DNA of 15,591 nt from an uncultured bacterium (GTDB taxonomy: Bacteria; Acidobacteriota; UBA890), in contig CALAKE010000181.1 of the NCBI GenBank assembly GCA_937922775.1, positions 1 to 15,591 on the forward strand, read 5' to 3'. Position 1 is the first letter of the stretch. Every line of letters starts with the position of its first letter. The notes beneath the pieces are model-generated. The model was given only the letters and a program-made list of their open reading frames with translations. It did not search any database and was not told where the DNA came from. This document shows positions 1 to 6,574 of this stretch, one piece after another. Position numbers and translations under genes: made by a program.

Positions 1-2
1 TG

Positions 3-155
3 CCGGCCCTGAGCCTGCCGTGCGGCTTCGACGACGAGGGCCTCCCGATTGGCTTGCAGATCGTCGGCCGGCCGTTCGACGAGGATACGGTGCTGCGCGC
101 CGGCTACGCGTTCGAGAATGCCACCGAGTGGCATGAGCGCCGACCTGCTATCTGA
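3..155 (+). CDS. Amidase-signature family enzyme, C-terminal fragment (5' end outside window)
   Basis: Fifty codons of an open frame enter from the left edge and stop at TGA 153-155. The peptide reads PALSLPCGFDDEGLPIGLQ and continues with IVGRPFDEDTVLRAGYAFE, which is the conserved C-terminal end of amidase-signature hydrolases (GatA and related amidases). This part packs beside the active site; the Ser-cisSer-Lys triad would lie upstream and is not visible. The family hydrolyses amide bonds, and GatA uses this chemistry to supply ammonia for Gln-tRNA formation. The fragment cannot tell GatA from a stand-alone amidase. The next gene converges on it, with the two 3' ends overlapping by 8 bases (148-155). 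Confidence 0.85.
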   Translation, partial: PALSLPCGFDDEGLPIGLQIVGRPFDEDTVLRAGYAFENATEWHERRPAI

Positions 156-444
156 CGCCGGCCTCGCGATGCACCACCGTCGCGACCAGGTTGTACAACC
201 AGGCCAGCACCAGCCCGCCGAAGAAGCCGTCGAAGGTCGTGTAGAGCGTGCCGACCAGCAGGTCCCCGAAGGTCCCGGCATTCTCATACCCGGGGTAGAT
301 CGAGGCGAGACCTGACAGAAGCACGCCTCCGTATCCGGGCGCTGCCAGGGCAACGACGCCGACGAGGAAGATTGCGCCTCCGCAGATGAGCCCGACCGTG
401 ATCCCCAGTGCCAGGGGAGAAAGCTTCATGGTGGCTTGCTTCAT
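148..444 (-). CDS. Small holin-like membrane protein (98 aa)
   Basis: The open frame runs back to 510, but the ATG at 442-444 is the better start. GAAGGGAG lies about 7 bases before it, and starting there leaves the upstream methyltransferase stop (471) outside the gene. The protein has two or three hydrophobic segments (residues about 8-30, 33-48 and 65-90), a motif near ASIYPGYENAGTFGDL, and a final helix ending FFGGLVLAWLYNLVA. This pattern matches small proteins often annotated 'bacteriophage holin' in environmental genomes. Nothing else here is phage-derived, so a lysis role is doubtful and it is better called a small inner-membrane protein. It sits 26 bases after the methyltransferase on the same strand, probably in one transcript. 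The AWLYNLVA ending resembles FLFNLVAA of the 51-residue protein at 5565-5720. Confidence 0.75.
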   Translation of the reverse strand: MKQATMKLSPLALGITVGLICGGAIFLVGVVALAAPGYGGVLLSGLASIYPGYENAGTFGDLLVGTLYTTFDGFFGGLVLAWLYNLVATVVHREAGVR

Positions 445-470
445 GCCTGACTCCCTTCTTCTCGCGAGGC

Positions 471-1265
471 TCACCCCTCGCCGCGTTCGAAGATCACGAA
501 GTACTGCCACTCCAGGAAATCGTATTGTTCGAGGAGGCGGAAGCCGTGCTCCGTCACCTGGTCGATCACGCCTTGGGAGCCGATACGGATGTGCGATTCC
601 CAGTCGAGCCCGTCGCGCTCGAACAGGGGGTTCGGCATACGCTCCCAGTCGACGATCGCCATTCGACCGCCGGGCCGCAGTGCGGCGAGCATCCCTTCCA
701 ACATCGGGGCAGGCTGATCGAAGTGATGGTAGGTGTCGCTGATGAAGATCAGGTCCACGCTGCCTTCAGGGAGCATGGGGCTATCAGCACGGCTGAGGAT
801 CGTTTCGACGTTGGTGATGCCAATCTCTCCCGCGCGCCGCTCTAGATCTTCCAGGAACTCCGGAATGATATCGACGGCCAGAACCACACCGCCCGGCTCG
901 ATCAGGGGCGCGATCTGGCGCGTGAAATAGCCGGTTCCGGCGCCGACATCGGCTACCGTCATGCCGGGCTCGAGGGCGAGGGCGGCCAGAATCTCCTCGC
1001 TGTGCTGCCAGGTCTCGCGGTCGTCCTCCTCGAAGGCGCTCATCGCCGCTTCGCGCCCATCCGGTGTGAAGTAGCGAGCGTTCGGGCTGTCGGGATCGAC
1101 CGGAATGGTGGCATGAGTTTCCACTGAGGCATCGCTCGCCGCCTCGTCGCCCGCCGGCTCGTCGTTCGCTGCCTCGTCGCTCGCCGGGTCCGCGGCCGCG
1201 CAAGCGAGGCAGAGGGCCAAGGCAGTCGTAGCGAGTATCACCATGAGGCTCTTCATGAATCTCAT
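471..1265 (-). CDS. Exported class I SAM-dependent methyltransferase-like protein (probable lipoprotein)
   Basis: The N-terminus is a signal peptide (MRFMKSLMVILATTALALC) ending LALCLACAAA, a loose lipobox. Next comes an acidic Ala/Asp/Glu-rich linker of repeated DEAA/DEPA units (residues about 27-50), then a complete Rossmann methyltransferase domain. SAM motif I is VADVGAGTGYFT, the acidic end of strand 2 is AVDI, and the post-motif is LRPGGRMAIVDWE. The frame opens at 1277, but the ATG at 1263-1265 is preferred because GGAGAGACGG precedes it directly. The substrate is unknown. The oddity is location: SAM is cytosolic, so an exported methyltransferase needs explaining. Similar leader-bearing methyltransferases exist in environmental proteobacteria and acidobacteria. 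The alternative is that the leader is only a membrane anchor facing the cytoplasm. The fold is certain; export is probable. Confidence 0.85.
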   Translation of the reverse strand: MRFMKSLMVILATTALALCLACAAADPASDEAANDEPAGDEAASDASVETHATIPVDPDSPNARYFTPDGREAAMSAFEEDDRETWQHSEEILAALALEPGMTVADVGAGTGYFTRQIAPLIEPGGVVLAVDIIPEFLEDLERRAGEIGITNVETILSRADSPMLPEGSVDLIFISDTYHHFDQPAPMLEGMLAALRPGGRMAIVDWERMPNPLFERDGLDWESHIRIGSQGVIDQVTEHGFRLLEQYDFLEWQYFVIFERGEG

Positions 1266-1432
1266 CCGTCTCTCCATTTCAGCGTATGAGGGCTCGAAAT
1301 CTGTGGCTCGATATCAGGTCGACCGGTTCTGTTTATCAAGTTTGGAGGATATTAGCGACCACCGCGCGAAACCCGGAATGGCGGGGTTCGTCTTGATATC
1401 ATGAGAGCCGACCCATTCGAGAGCGTCCGTCA

Positions 1433-2317
1433 ATGCGAAAGCTGGATTCGCCGAAAATGGAAACTACACTCCGACCGCTGTTGTTTATCCTCGCTCTTCT
1501 CGTGCTGTCCGGCTCCGGCGCGGCCGCGGAAGCACCCCCTTTTCAGCTCGATGAGATCGATGCATTCATGGAGAGGGTCCTCGAGCGGCGCGAGATCAAC
1601 TGGAGCGAGCTCTACGACTACGTCTTCAGCGAGACGATCAAGCTCAACTTCGCCGGCATGGAGATCGCGGCCATCGAGAGCTTCGAGCACGAGTACACCT
1701 GGTTCGTGCGCGACGGATACCTCGTGCGTAGCCCCTACCGAATGAATGGCGTCGAGGTGTCGGCAGATGAGCGTGCCGAGTACGAGCGGAAATGGCTCGA
1801 CGATATGAAGGAGGGCGACCGTGACGAACGCATCGGTCGCGACAGCTTCTTCGACTTCGAGTTCGAGCCGGGCAACTACCTATTTGCCGGAAGAGAAGAT
1901 TTTGAAGGTCGTGAGGTCCTGAGGGTCGAATATTACCCGACGAAGTTTTTCTCTGACGGGGAAGAAGGCGAGGCGGAAGACGAGGAGGACGAGTTCGAGA
2001 GGGCCTTCGACAAGACCTCACTCGTCACCATGCTGATCCTGCCCGAGGAACACCAGATCGTGAAGATCACGTTCGACAACGTCGGGTTGGAGTTCCTCCC
2101 CGGCCGCTGGTTGGTGCAGGTGGAAGAGCTGAAGGCGTCCATGATCATAGATGAGCCCGTCGAAGGCGTCTGGTTGCCGCGGATCATGGAGGCATCCGGT
2201 CGGATCGCGACCGCGTCGGGCAGGCTCTCGTTAGATTTCTCCCGTGCGTTCTACGACTACAAACAGACCGAGGTCGGGGCGCGGGTACTGTATGGACGTC
2301 CGAAGATCGAGGGCTGA
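1433..2317 (+). CDS. Secreted LolA-like / outer-membrane-lipoprotein-sorting-type protein
   Basis: The 294-residue protein begins with a signal peptide; the hydrophobic core is LLFILALLVLSG and cleavage is likely after GAAAEA (residues about 28-34). The mature part is rich in beta strands and acidic residues, with an extreme acidic run (EEGEAEDEEDEFE) around residues 176-189. Strands near KITFDNVGLEFLPGRW and GVWLPRIMEASGRI resemble the half-barrel of LolA-type proteins, which bind lipid chains in the periplasm. I place it in that broad fold group by pattern only. The ATG at 1457 (METTLRPLL) is an equally good start for the signal peptide; neither has a strong ribosome site. It ends one base before the Omp85 start, so the two are almost surely co-expressed and may act together at the outer membrane. 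Confidence 0.75.
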   Translation: MRKLDSPKMETTLRPLLFILALLVLSGSGAAAEAPPFQLDEIDAFMERVLERREINWSELYDYVFSETIKLNFAGMEIAAIESFEHEYTWFVRDGYLVRSPYRMNGVEVSADERAEYERKWLDDMKEGDRDERIGRDSFFDFEFEPGNYLFAGREDFEGREVLRVEYYPTKFFSDGEEGEAEDEEDEFERAFDKTSLVTMLILPEEHQIVKITFDNVGLEFLPGRWLVQVEELKASMIIDEPVEGVWLPRIMEASGRIATASGRLSLDFSRAFYDYKQTEVGARVLYGRPKIEG

Positions 2318-2318
2318 C

Positions 2319-3545
2319 ATGAGGCTACTCGGCGTTCCGGTAGCGCTACTCGCCCTGTCGTTGGCCGCGGCGACCCCACTTGCCGCCGCCCAGGAACAAA
2401 TCGCCGAGATTCGCTTTCACGGTAATCACTCGATCCCCGACGCCGAGTTGGTGGAGATTGCAGGCGTCAGCATCGGCGACCCGCTCACCGACGCGGTTCT
2501 CACACAGATCGAGCAGAACCTTCGCGGCAGCGGCCGTGTGGATTCGGTGGATATCCGCAAGAGGTATCGCTCTCTAACGCGCACCGACCAGGTCGTGCTG
2601 GTCGTCACCGTCCACGAAAGCGTCTCCGTGGCCCAGAAGCTGATGTTCATGCCAATCCTCTCGTACAGCGACGAGATCGGTTTCACCTTCGGCGCCCGCA
2701 TCACGACGCTCGACCTTCTCGGGGCGAACGAGCGGATCTCCTTTCCGCTCTCGTGGGGAGGAATCAAGCAGGCTGCTGTGGAGGCGAGCTTCGATGTGGA
2801 CCGGAGGGCCATCTCCGGAATCACTGCGGGCACAGGGATTCGCCGCATCAAGAACCCCCACTACGACATCGACGACACTCGGGTGAGCGTGTCGGGAGGG
2901 GTGTTCAAGCGCACGGGTCCCTTCCGCGCCGACTTCGAGGTCGACTGGCAACGAGTCGAATTCGCCGAAGCTACCGACGACCTCATGAACCTCGGCATCG
3001 GCGCGAAGCTCGACACCCGACAAGAGGAATATTTGCCCCGCAACGCCGTCTACCTGGGAGGGAAATACGACTGGCTCGCAATCCTCGGCGGTGAGCAGAG
3101 ATACAACCGATTCTCCGCGGACGTGCGCGGCTATGTAGGCCTCATCGGCCATACCATCTTGGCGTCACAGTTTGTCTATAGGGGAACCGATGGACGCCTG
3201 CCCGACTACGAGCGCCTCTGGCTCGGTGGTGCCGAGACTCTGCGCGGCTACTCCACGGCCGAGTTCATAGGCGACAACCTGGCCACTGGCTCCCTGGAGT
3301 TCCGCTGGCCACTCAGGCCGCCGGTTCAAGTGGGACAGTTCGGTCTCGACCTGTTCGTCGACACAGGCACGGTTTACGACCATGGCCAATCACTCCGGGA
3401 CGCCACGTTTTACACCGGTGTTGGTGGCGGCATGTTCTTCTTCGCGCTGGGATTCGGCTTGAAAGTAGATGTCGGGTACGGGCTGGAAGGAGAAGAAGCC
3501 GGAGGCGGCTGGCACTTTCATTTCAGCACGAAGTTCAGGTACTGA
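2319..3545 (+). CDS. Omp85/BamA-TamA family outer-membrane barrel with one POTRA domain
   Basis: The frame opens at 2244, but the ATG at 2319 gives a clean signal peptide (MRLLGVPVALLALSLAAATP, cleavage near AAA/QE) with GAGGG about 5 bases upstream. Residues about 27-103 form one POTRA repeat (IAEIRFHGNHSIPDAELVE, ending VVTVHES). Residues about 105-408 form the barrel, with the family's loop-6 motif GGAETLRGYS (RGY at 309-311), the strand FGLDLFVDTGTVYD and a C-terminal aromatic strand ending KFRY. At 408 residues with one POTRA it is far shorter than BamA (five POTRAs, about 800 residues), so it is an accessory Omp85 protein for export or insertion of an unknown client. The secreted LolA-like protein directly upstream is the obvious candidate partner. 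Confidence 0.9.
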   Translation: MRLLGVPVALLALSLAAATPLAAAQEQIAEIRFHGNHSIPDAELVEIAGVSIGDPLTDAVLTQIEQNLRGSGRVDSVDIRKRYRSLTRTDQVVLVVTVHESVSVAQKLMFMPILSYSDEIGFTFGARITTLDLLGANERISFPLSWGGIKQAAVEASFDVDRRAISGITAGTGIRRIKNPHYDIDDTRVSVSGGVFKRTGPFRADFEVDWQRVEFAEATDDLMNLGIGAKLDTRQEEYLPRNAVYLGGKYDWLAILGGEQRYNRFSADVRGYVGLIGHTILASQFVYRGTDGRLPDYERLWLGGAETLRGYSTAEFIGDNLATGSLEFRWPLRPPVQVGQFGLDLFVDTGTVYDHGQSLRDATFYTGVGGGMFFFALGFGLKVDVGYGLEGEEAGGGWHFHFSTKFRY

Positions 3546-3582
3546 GGGCGGTCGAGGTACACGGGTCATAGGCTGAACGCAA

Positions 3583-4818
3583 TTGAAGGTTACGCTCGTT
3601 TCCCCCTATCACGGCGGTAGCCACCAGGCCTGGGCAACCGGCTATCAGGCAGCCAGCCAGCACGATATCGAGATCCTCGATCTGCCGGCTCGATTCTGGA
3701 AGTGGCGCATGCATGGCGGGGCCGTGACCTTGGCGCGGCGTTTCTTGCCACACACGGACCTGATACTCGCCACGGACATGCTCGACCTCTCGACCTTCCT
3801 CGCTCTGACACGGCCCGAAACGGCAACCATCCCTACCGTGCTCTACATGCACGAGAACCAGCTCACCTATCCTCTGCCGGAGGACCCCACAACCGGCGCC
3901 ATGCGCAGACAGCATGGCGAGCGCGACAGACACTACGCCTTCATCAACTTCACCTCGATGCTGGCGGCGGATCGGGTGCTGTTCAATTCGAGCTACCACC
4001 TCGACTCATGGTTCGATTCCCTTCCCGCTTTCCTCAAGCACTTTCCTGAATACAACGAACTAGGGGCCGTCGAGGAGATTCGTGCCAGGAGCGGGGTGCT
4101 GCCGGTCGGTATCGACACGGGGAACCTCGATCGCCTTGCCGGCGAAGAAGGCAAGTCTGTTCCTGCGGGCTCGTCTCCTGGCGACTCCCCCGCTGGCGAC
4201 TCCCCTGCCGGCGACACGTCGCAGGGCAATTCCGCCCCGCTCGTGCTGTGGAATCAACGCTGGGAGTACGACAAGAATCCTGGGGCCTTCTTCGATGCCC
4301 TGTTTGTGGTCGCGGACGAGGGCATTCCCTTTCGCGTGGCGCTGTGCGGTGAGCGATTCAGCCAGCATCCGGAGGAGTTCGAGGTTGCCATCGACCGGCT
4401 CGAGGATCGCATTGAGCACATCGGCTTCGCCGAACCTGGCCTCTACACCCGACTGCTGTGGGAGGCTACCGTAACCGTCTCAACGGCACACCACGAGTTT
4501 TTCGGCATCAGTATTCTCGAGGCAATTCACTGCAGGACGTTCCCCGTACTCCCCGAGCGCCTCAGCTATCCCGAGTTGTTGCCACAGGGGGCGCGGGATT
4601 CCTGTCTCTACACCGACCCACATGGGCTGGTGGAGCGGCTACGCTGGGCCCTACTGAACGCTGACGAGGCAACCCGGCTCGCGGCTGATGAGTTGGTGCC
4701 GCACATCGCTCGCTACGACTGGCGAAACCTCGCCCCCGTCTACGACGGCGTCCTCCAAGCGGTAGCCGCCGGCGCCGCGAGCCCCGAGAGCCCGCCAGAC
4801 CCTCAGGTGCGCAGGTAG
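3583..4818 (+). CDS. DUF3524/GT4 glycosyltransferase, tRNA-queuosine alpha-mannosyltransferase-like (QTMAN/GTDC1 type)
   Basis: Start is TTG (3583-3585). A stop, TGA 3574-3576, lies in frame only two codons upstream, so no other start is possible. Residues 1-165 are a DUF3524-type N-terminus: VSPYHGGSHQAWATG, then YMHENQLTYP (88-97), then FINFTSMLAADRVLFNSSYH. Residues 218 onward are the GT4 half, with LWNQRWEYDKNP (222-233) and the donor-binding AHHEFFGISILEAI (302-315, E-x7-E pattern). Human GTDC1/QTMAN, of this architecture, adds mannose to queuosine at position 34 of tRNA-Asp; the same role here is inferred. No queuosine biosynthesis gene is in the window. A low-complexity GDSPAGDSPAGDT stretch (200-212) sits between the two halves. 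The 3' end overlaps the converging dehydrogenase by 16 bases. Confidence 0.85.
   Translation: MKVTLVSPYHGGSHQAWATGYQAASQHDIEILDLPARFWKWRMHGGAVTLARRFLPHTDLILATDMLDLSTFLALTRPETATIPTVLYMHENQLTYPLPEDPTTGAMRRQHGERDRHYAFINFTSMLAADRVLFNSSYHLDSWFDSLPAFLKHFPEYNELGAVEEIRARSGVLPVGIDTGNLDRLAGEEGKSVPAGSSPGDSPAGDSPAGDTSQGNSAPLVLWNQRWEYDKNPGAFFDALFVVADEGIPFRVALCGERFSQHPEEFEVAIDRLEDRIEHIGFAEPGLYTRLLWEATVTVSTAHHEFFGISILEAIHCRTFPVLPERLSYPELLPQGARDSCLYTDPHGLVERLRWALLNADEATRLAADELVPHIARYDWRNLAPVYDGVLQAVAAGAASPESPPDPQVRR
4180..4224 (+). repeat. 15-bp tandem repeat within the glycosyltransferase gene
   Basis: Two near-identical 15-base units (GGCGACTCCCCYGCY, at 4180-4194 and 4195-4209) are followed by a decayed third unit at 4210-4224. 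They encode GDSPA-GDSPA-GDTSQ in the linker between the two Rossmann halves. The length is a multiple of three, so copy number can change without breaking the frame. This looks like replication slippage in a flexible linker. Confidence 0.7.
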
Positions 4819-5561
4819 GAGGCGCCGTTGGCGTCGATGATGCAGCCGGTTAGGTAGTCGATCCCGCTCGAGGCAAGAAAGACCACAGCGCGTGCGATCT
4901 CGTCGGGTCGGGCAACTCGATTCATGGGACTTTGCGCGCGAACCGCATCGCCGTCAGGACCGGCCAGGCCCTCGGTGGACATGTCGGTCTCGACCCAGCC
5001 CGGGGCGACCACTCCCACGAACACGTTGTGAGGCGCCAGAGCCACGGCGAGCGACTGGCTCAACGAGTTCAGGCCCGCCTTGCTGGCACCGTAGGCAGGC
5101 GCATCGGGCTCTCCTCGGAAAGCGCCCCGTGAGGAAACGTTGATAATGCGTCCGCCGCCGCTGCCGATCATTTGCCGGCCGACCGAGTAGCACAGGTTGG
5201 CCGGTCCGATGAGGTTGGTCTTGATCGTGCGATCCCACGCATCCTGCCAATCGGAATAGTCGATCTCGGTAATTAGATGATCTTCGAAGATCCCGGCGTT
5301 GTTGACCAACACCTGGATTCCTCCCATCTCGCTCGCTACCGCAGCTGCGAGCGCTTCGGTGGCCTCCGAGTCCACCAGATCCGCCTGGAACAAAGCGTGG
5401 GGCCCTCCCTCGAGACGCGCGAGCGTTTCCTCGGCGGCGTCACGATTGCGACAGTAGTGAACGGCAACTCTTGCACCCTTCTCGGCGAACAGGAAGGCAA
5501 TGGAGCGGCCGATACCGCGCGAGGCTCCCGTGACCAGAACGACCTGACCGTCGAAGGACAT
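4803..5561 (-). CDS. Short-chain dehydrogenase/reductase, FabG-like
   Basis: A complete 252-residue classical SDR. The nucleotide-binding motif is TGASRGIG (11-18), followed by NNAG (87-90), the catalytic tetrad Asn116, Ser143/144, Tyr157 and Lys161 (YGASK), and PGWVETDM (187-194). The C-terminus FLASSGIDYLTGCIIDANG is that of 3-oxoacyl-ACP-reductase-type enzymes. Arg15 and the residues after strand 2 (HYCRNR) suggest NADP(H) preference. The substrate cannot be named: no other fatty-acid gene is nearby, so a housekeeping FabG is less likely than a relative with another substrate. It begins 3 bases after the stop of the 51-residue membrane protein, whose last codons hold the GGAG ribosome site, so the two are probably translationally coupled. 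The 3' end overlaps the converging glycosyltransferase gene. Confidence 0.92.
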   Translation of the reverse strand: MSFDGQVVLVTGASRGIGRSIAFLFAEKGARVAVHYCRNRDAAEETLARLEGGPHALFQADLVDSEATEALAAAVASEMGGIQVLVNNAGIFEDHLITEIDYSDWQDAWDRTIKTNLIGPANLCYSVGRQMIGSGGGRIINVSSRGAFRGEPDAPAYGASKAGLNSLSQSLAVALAPHNVFVGVVAPGWVETDMSTEGLAGPDGDAVRAQSPMNRVARPDEIARAVVFLASSGIDYLTGCIIDANGASYLRT

Positions 5562-5564
5562 CTG

Positions 5565-5720
5565 TTACTCCAAGCCGATCTCGAGGCCCCCCGTCATGGC
5601 AGCCACGAGGTTGAACAAGAAACCAACGATGAGCCCACCGATCACACCAATCAGGCCATAGAACACCGGCAGCGCAATCACGGCTCCCCTGGCGCAAGAA
5701 CATGCCACAGCGGCCGGCAT
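5565..5720 (-). CDS. 51-aa single-helix membrane protein, DUF3566-like C-terminal part
   Basis: This short frame reads MPAAVACSCARGAVIALPVF, then YGLIGVIGGLIVGFLFNLVA and AMTGGLEIGLE, and stops at TAA 5565-5567, three bases before the dehydrogenase start. The helix, the FNLVA motif and the terminal GGLEIGLE match the C-terminal half of small DUF3566-like proteins, which normally have about 90-110 residues and two helices. The first helix is missing: an in-frame TGA at 5754-5756 closes the frame 11 codons upstream of the ATG. GTG at 5739-5741 is an alternative start. So it is either a short family version or a remnant whose N-terminus was lost. Placement and coupling to the dehydrogenase support real translation. 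Function unknown. Confidence 0.6.
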   Translation of the reverse strand: MPAAVACSCARGAVIALPVFYGLIGVIGGLIVGFLFNLVAAMTGGLEIGLE

Positions 5721-5821
5721 TGCTCCAGGGGTCTGGCTCACTGCTCTCGAGTATCAGCGTGCTCGCGCGGCAGCGATACGCCGAGAAGTACAGTCACCGC
5801 CGAAGGGTCGGGAAATCAGCA

Positions 5822-6217
5822 CTAGCGGCGGGGGCCCTTGCGAGTGTAGACGACAGACAGGAGCAGGACGCCGGCAACGAGGAGGGCCATGTGGCTCATC
5901 ATGGCCAGATACACGGTGTATCCCCAGATCCCGATACCACCGAGATTCCGAGCAATGGCAAGGGTGACCGTCGCGGTCGTATCGGCTCCTATTTTGAGCA
6001 GGTCCAGCCCCTCTTTGGCGAGCAGGCTCAGCGTACTTCCGGCCAGGCCCACTAGCACCGTCTGCTCCCCGCCCGCCACGCAGTCAGTCTCCGCGGCGGC
6101 GGCCACGGCAGAGTGAGCGCCGATCATCGCAAGCCCGAGCATGAAGACCGTGACCAGGCACGCGACGATGACAGCGTTGGGAGCGGGAGCTCGCCGGGAT
6201 GGATGTGTGTGTCTCAT
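5822..6217 (-). CDS. Small membrane protein of unknown function (131 aa)
   Basis: I do not recognise this protein. A basic N-terminus (MRHTHPSRRAPAPN) leads into a hydrophobic segment (residues about 15-42) that could be a signal peptide or a first membrane helix. A middle part follows (ETDCVAGGEQTVLVGLAGS, then LAKEGLDLLKIGADTTATVT), then a helix around residues 93-125 ending in basic VYTRKGPRR. The start has a modest GGTGAT upstream. It lies about 100 bases upstream of the 51-residue membrane protein on the same strand, so the three minus-strand genes may form one unit. The glycine-rich strand-turn content is compatible with a small secreted or membrane component. Other frames here give only arginine/proline-rich shadows, which supports the minus strand. 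Confidence 0.6.
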   Translation of the reverse strand: MRHTHPSRRAPAPNAVIVACLVTVFMLGLAMIGAHSAVAAAAETDCVAGGEQTVLVGLAGSTLSLLAKEGLDLLKIGADTTATVTLAIARNLGGIGIWGYTVYLAMMSHMALLVAGVLLLSVVYTRKGPRR

Positions 6218-6451
6218 ATCACCGAAACAAGAGCAAGCGGCGTGCCAATGCCTCTGCCATTCTCGATTCCCCCGAATCCCTTTGCCAGCACGGGATCGCC
6301 CTCGGCGGCAATGCGGCGCCGCCGTACCCCCGCCGTCTCATTTCGGGGATTTTCGTCCCAGGATCGGACAACTCGGCGAGGACGATGGGAAGCGGTGGGA
6401 GTGCAGTAGGAGGAGAGCAACGACACTGATCTTACATTACAGGAAAATTTC

Positions 6452-6573
6452 TTGACGCTAAGGCCTCCTAGGCCCCCAATCCAGAGAATGACTTTACGAT
6501 TATTGGCAAACCATTGACGCTTATCGGGAAGTACCCTAGAATCGTGTAAGTTACCTTGACGCTGAAGGCCTCC
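6452..6573 (+). repeat. Three TTGACGCT direct repeats upstream of the regulator gene
   Basis: TTGACGCT occurs at 6452-6459, 6514-6521 and 6556-6563. The first and third are followed by nearly the same bases (AAGGCCTCCT, and GAAGGCCTCCT with one extra base), giving a repeat of about 20 bases that ends just before the GTG start. The middle copy is the -35 box of the promoter. The outer copies lack a good -10 at 17 bases, so they may be protein-binding sites or a duplicated promoter/leader fragment. An autoregulatory role for the encoded winged-helix protein is possible but untested. Confidence 0.6.
6514..6542 (+). promoter_or_regulatory. Sigma-70-type promoter for the winged-helix/ATPase/STAS regulator
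   Basis: The -35 is TTGACG (6514-6519) and the -10 is TAGAAT (6537-6542), with exactly 17 bases between them; each box matches consensus at five of six positions. Transcription should start near 6549, leaving a leader of about 26 bases that holds the GAAGG ribosome site (6564-6568), six bases before GTG 6575. Confidence 0.75.
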
Positions 6574-6574
6574 T

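Larger units (their letters stand above)
6218..6574. other. Divergent intergenic region with promoter-like repeats
   Basis: This 357-base gap separates the leftward membrane-protein unit from the rightward regulator gene. Positions 6218-6425 hold only low-quality arginine/proline-rich frames, and I see no convincing gene. Positions 6430-6560 are clearly more AT-rich and carry three copies of TTGACGCT, a GGCCT-CCT-AGGCC dyad at 6462-6474 and the regulator's promoter. No terminator with a T-run is visible. Confidence 0.5.

Noticed and set aside
1318..1352. TTGATA-N17-TGATAT on the minus strand as promoter of the methyltransferase
   Set aside because: The -10 matches consensus at only three of six positions; too weak to annotate.
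1369..1391. Imperfect hairpin (CGAAACCC/GGGGTTCG) as terminator
   Set aside because: One mismatch and no T-run, and it sits between divergent starts where no terminator is expected.
4803..4818. 16-base overlap of convergent genes as a regulatory antisense device
   Set aside because: Short convergent 3' overlaps are common in compact genomes; nothing else supports regulation.
5084..5095. TTGCTGGCACCG resembling part of a sigma-54 site
   Set aside because: The TGGCAC part has no TTGC at the required distance downstream, and it is inside the dehydrogenase gene.
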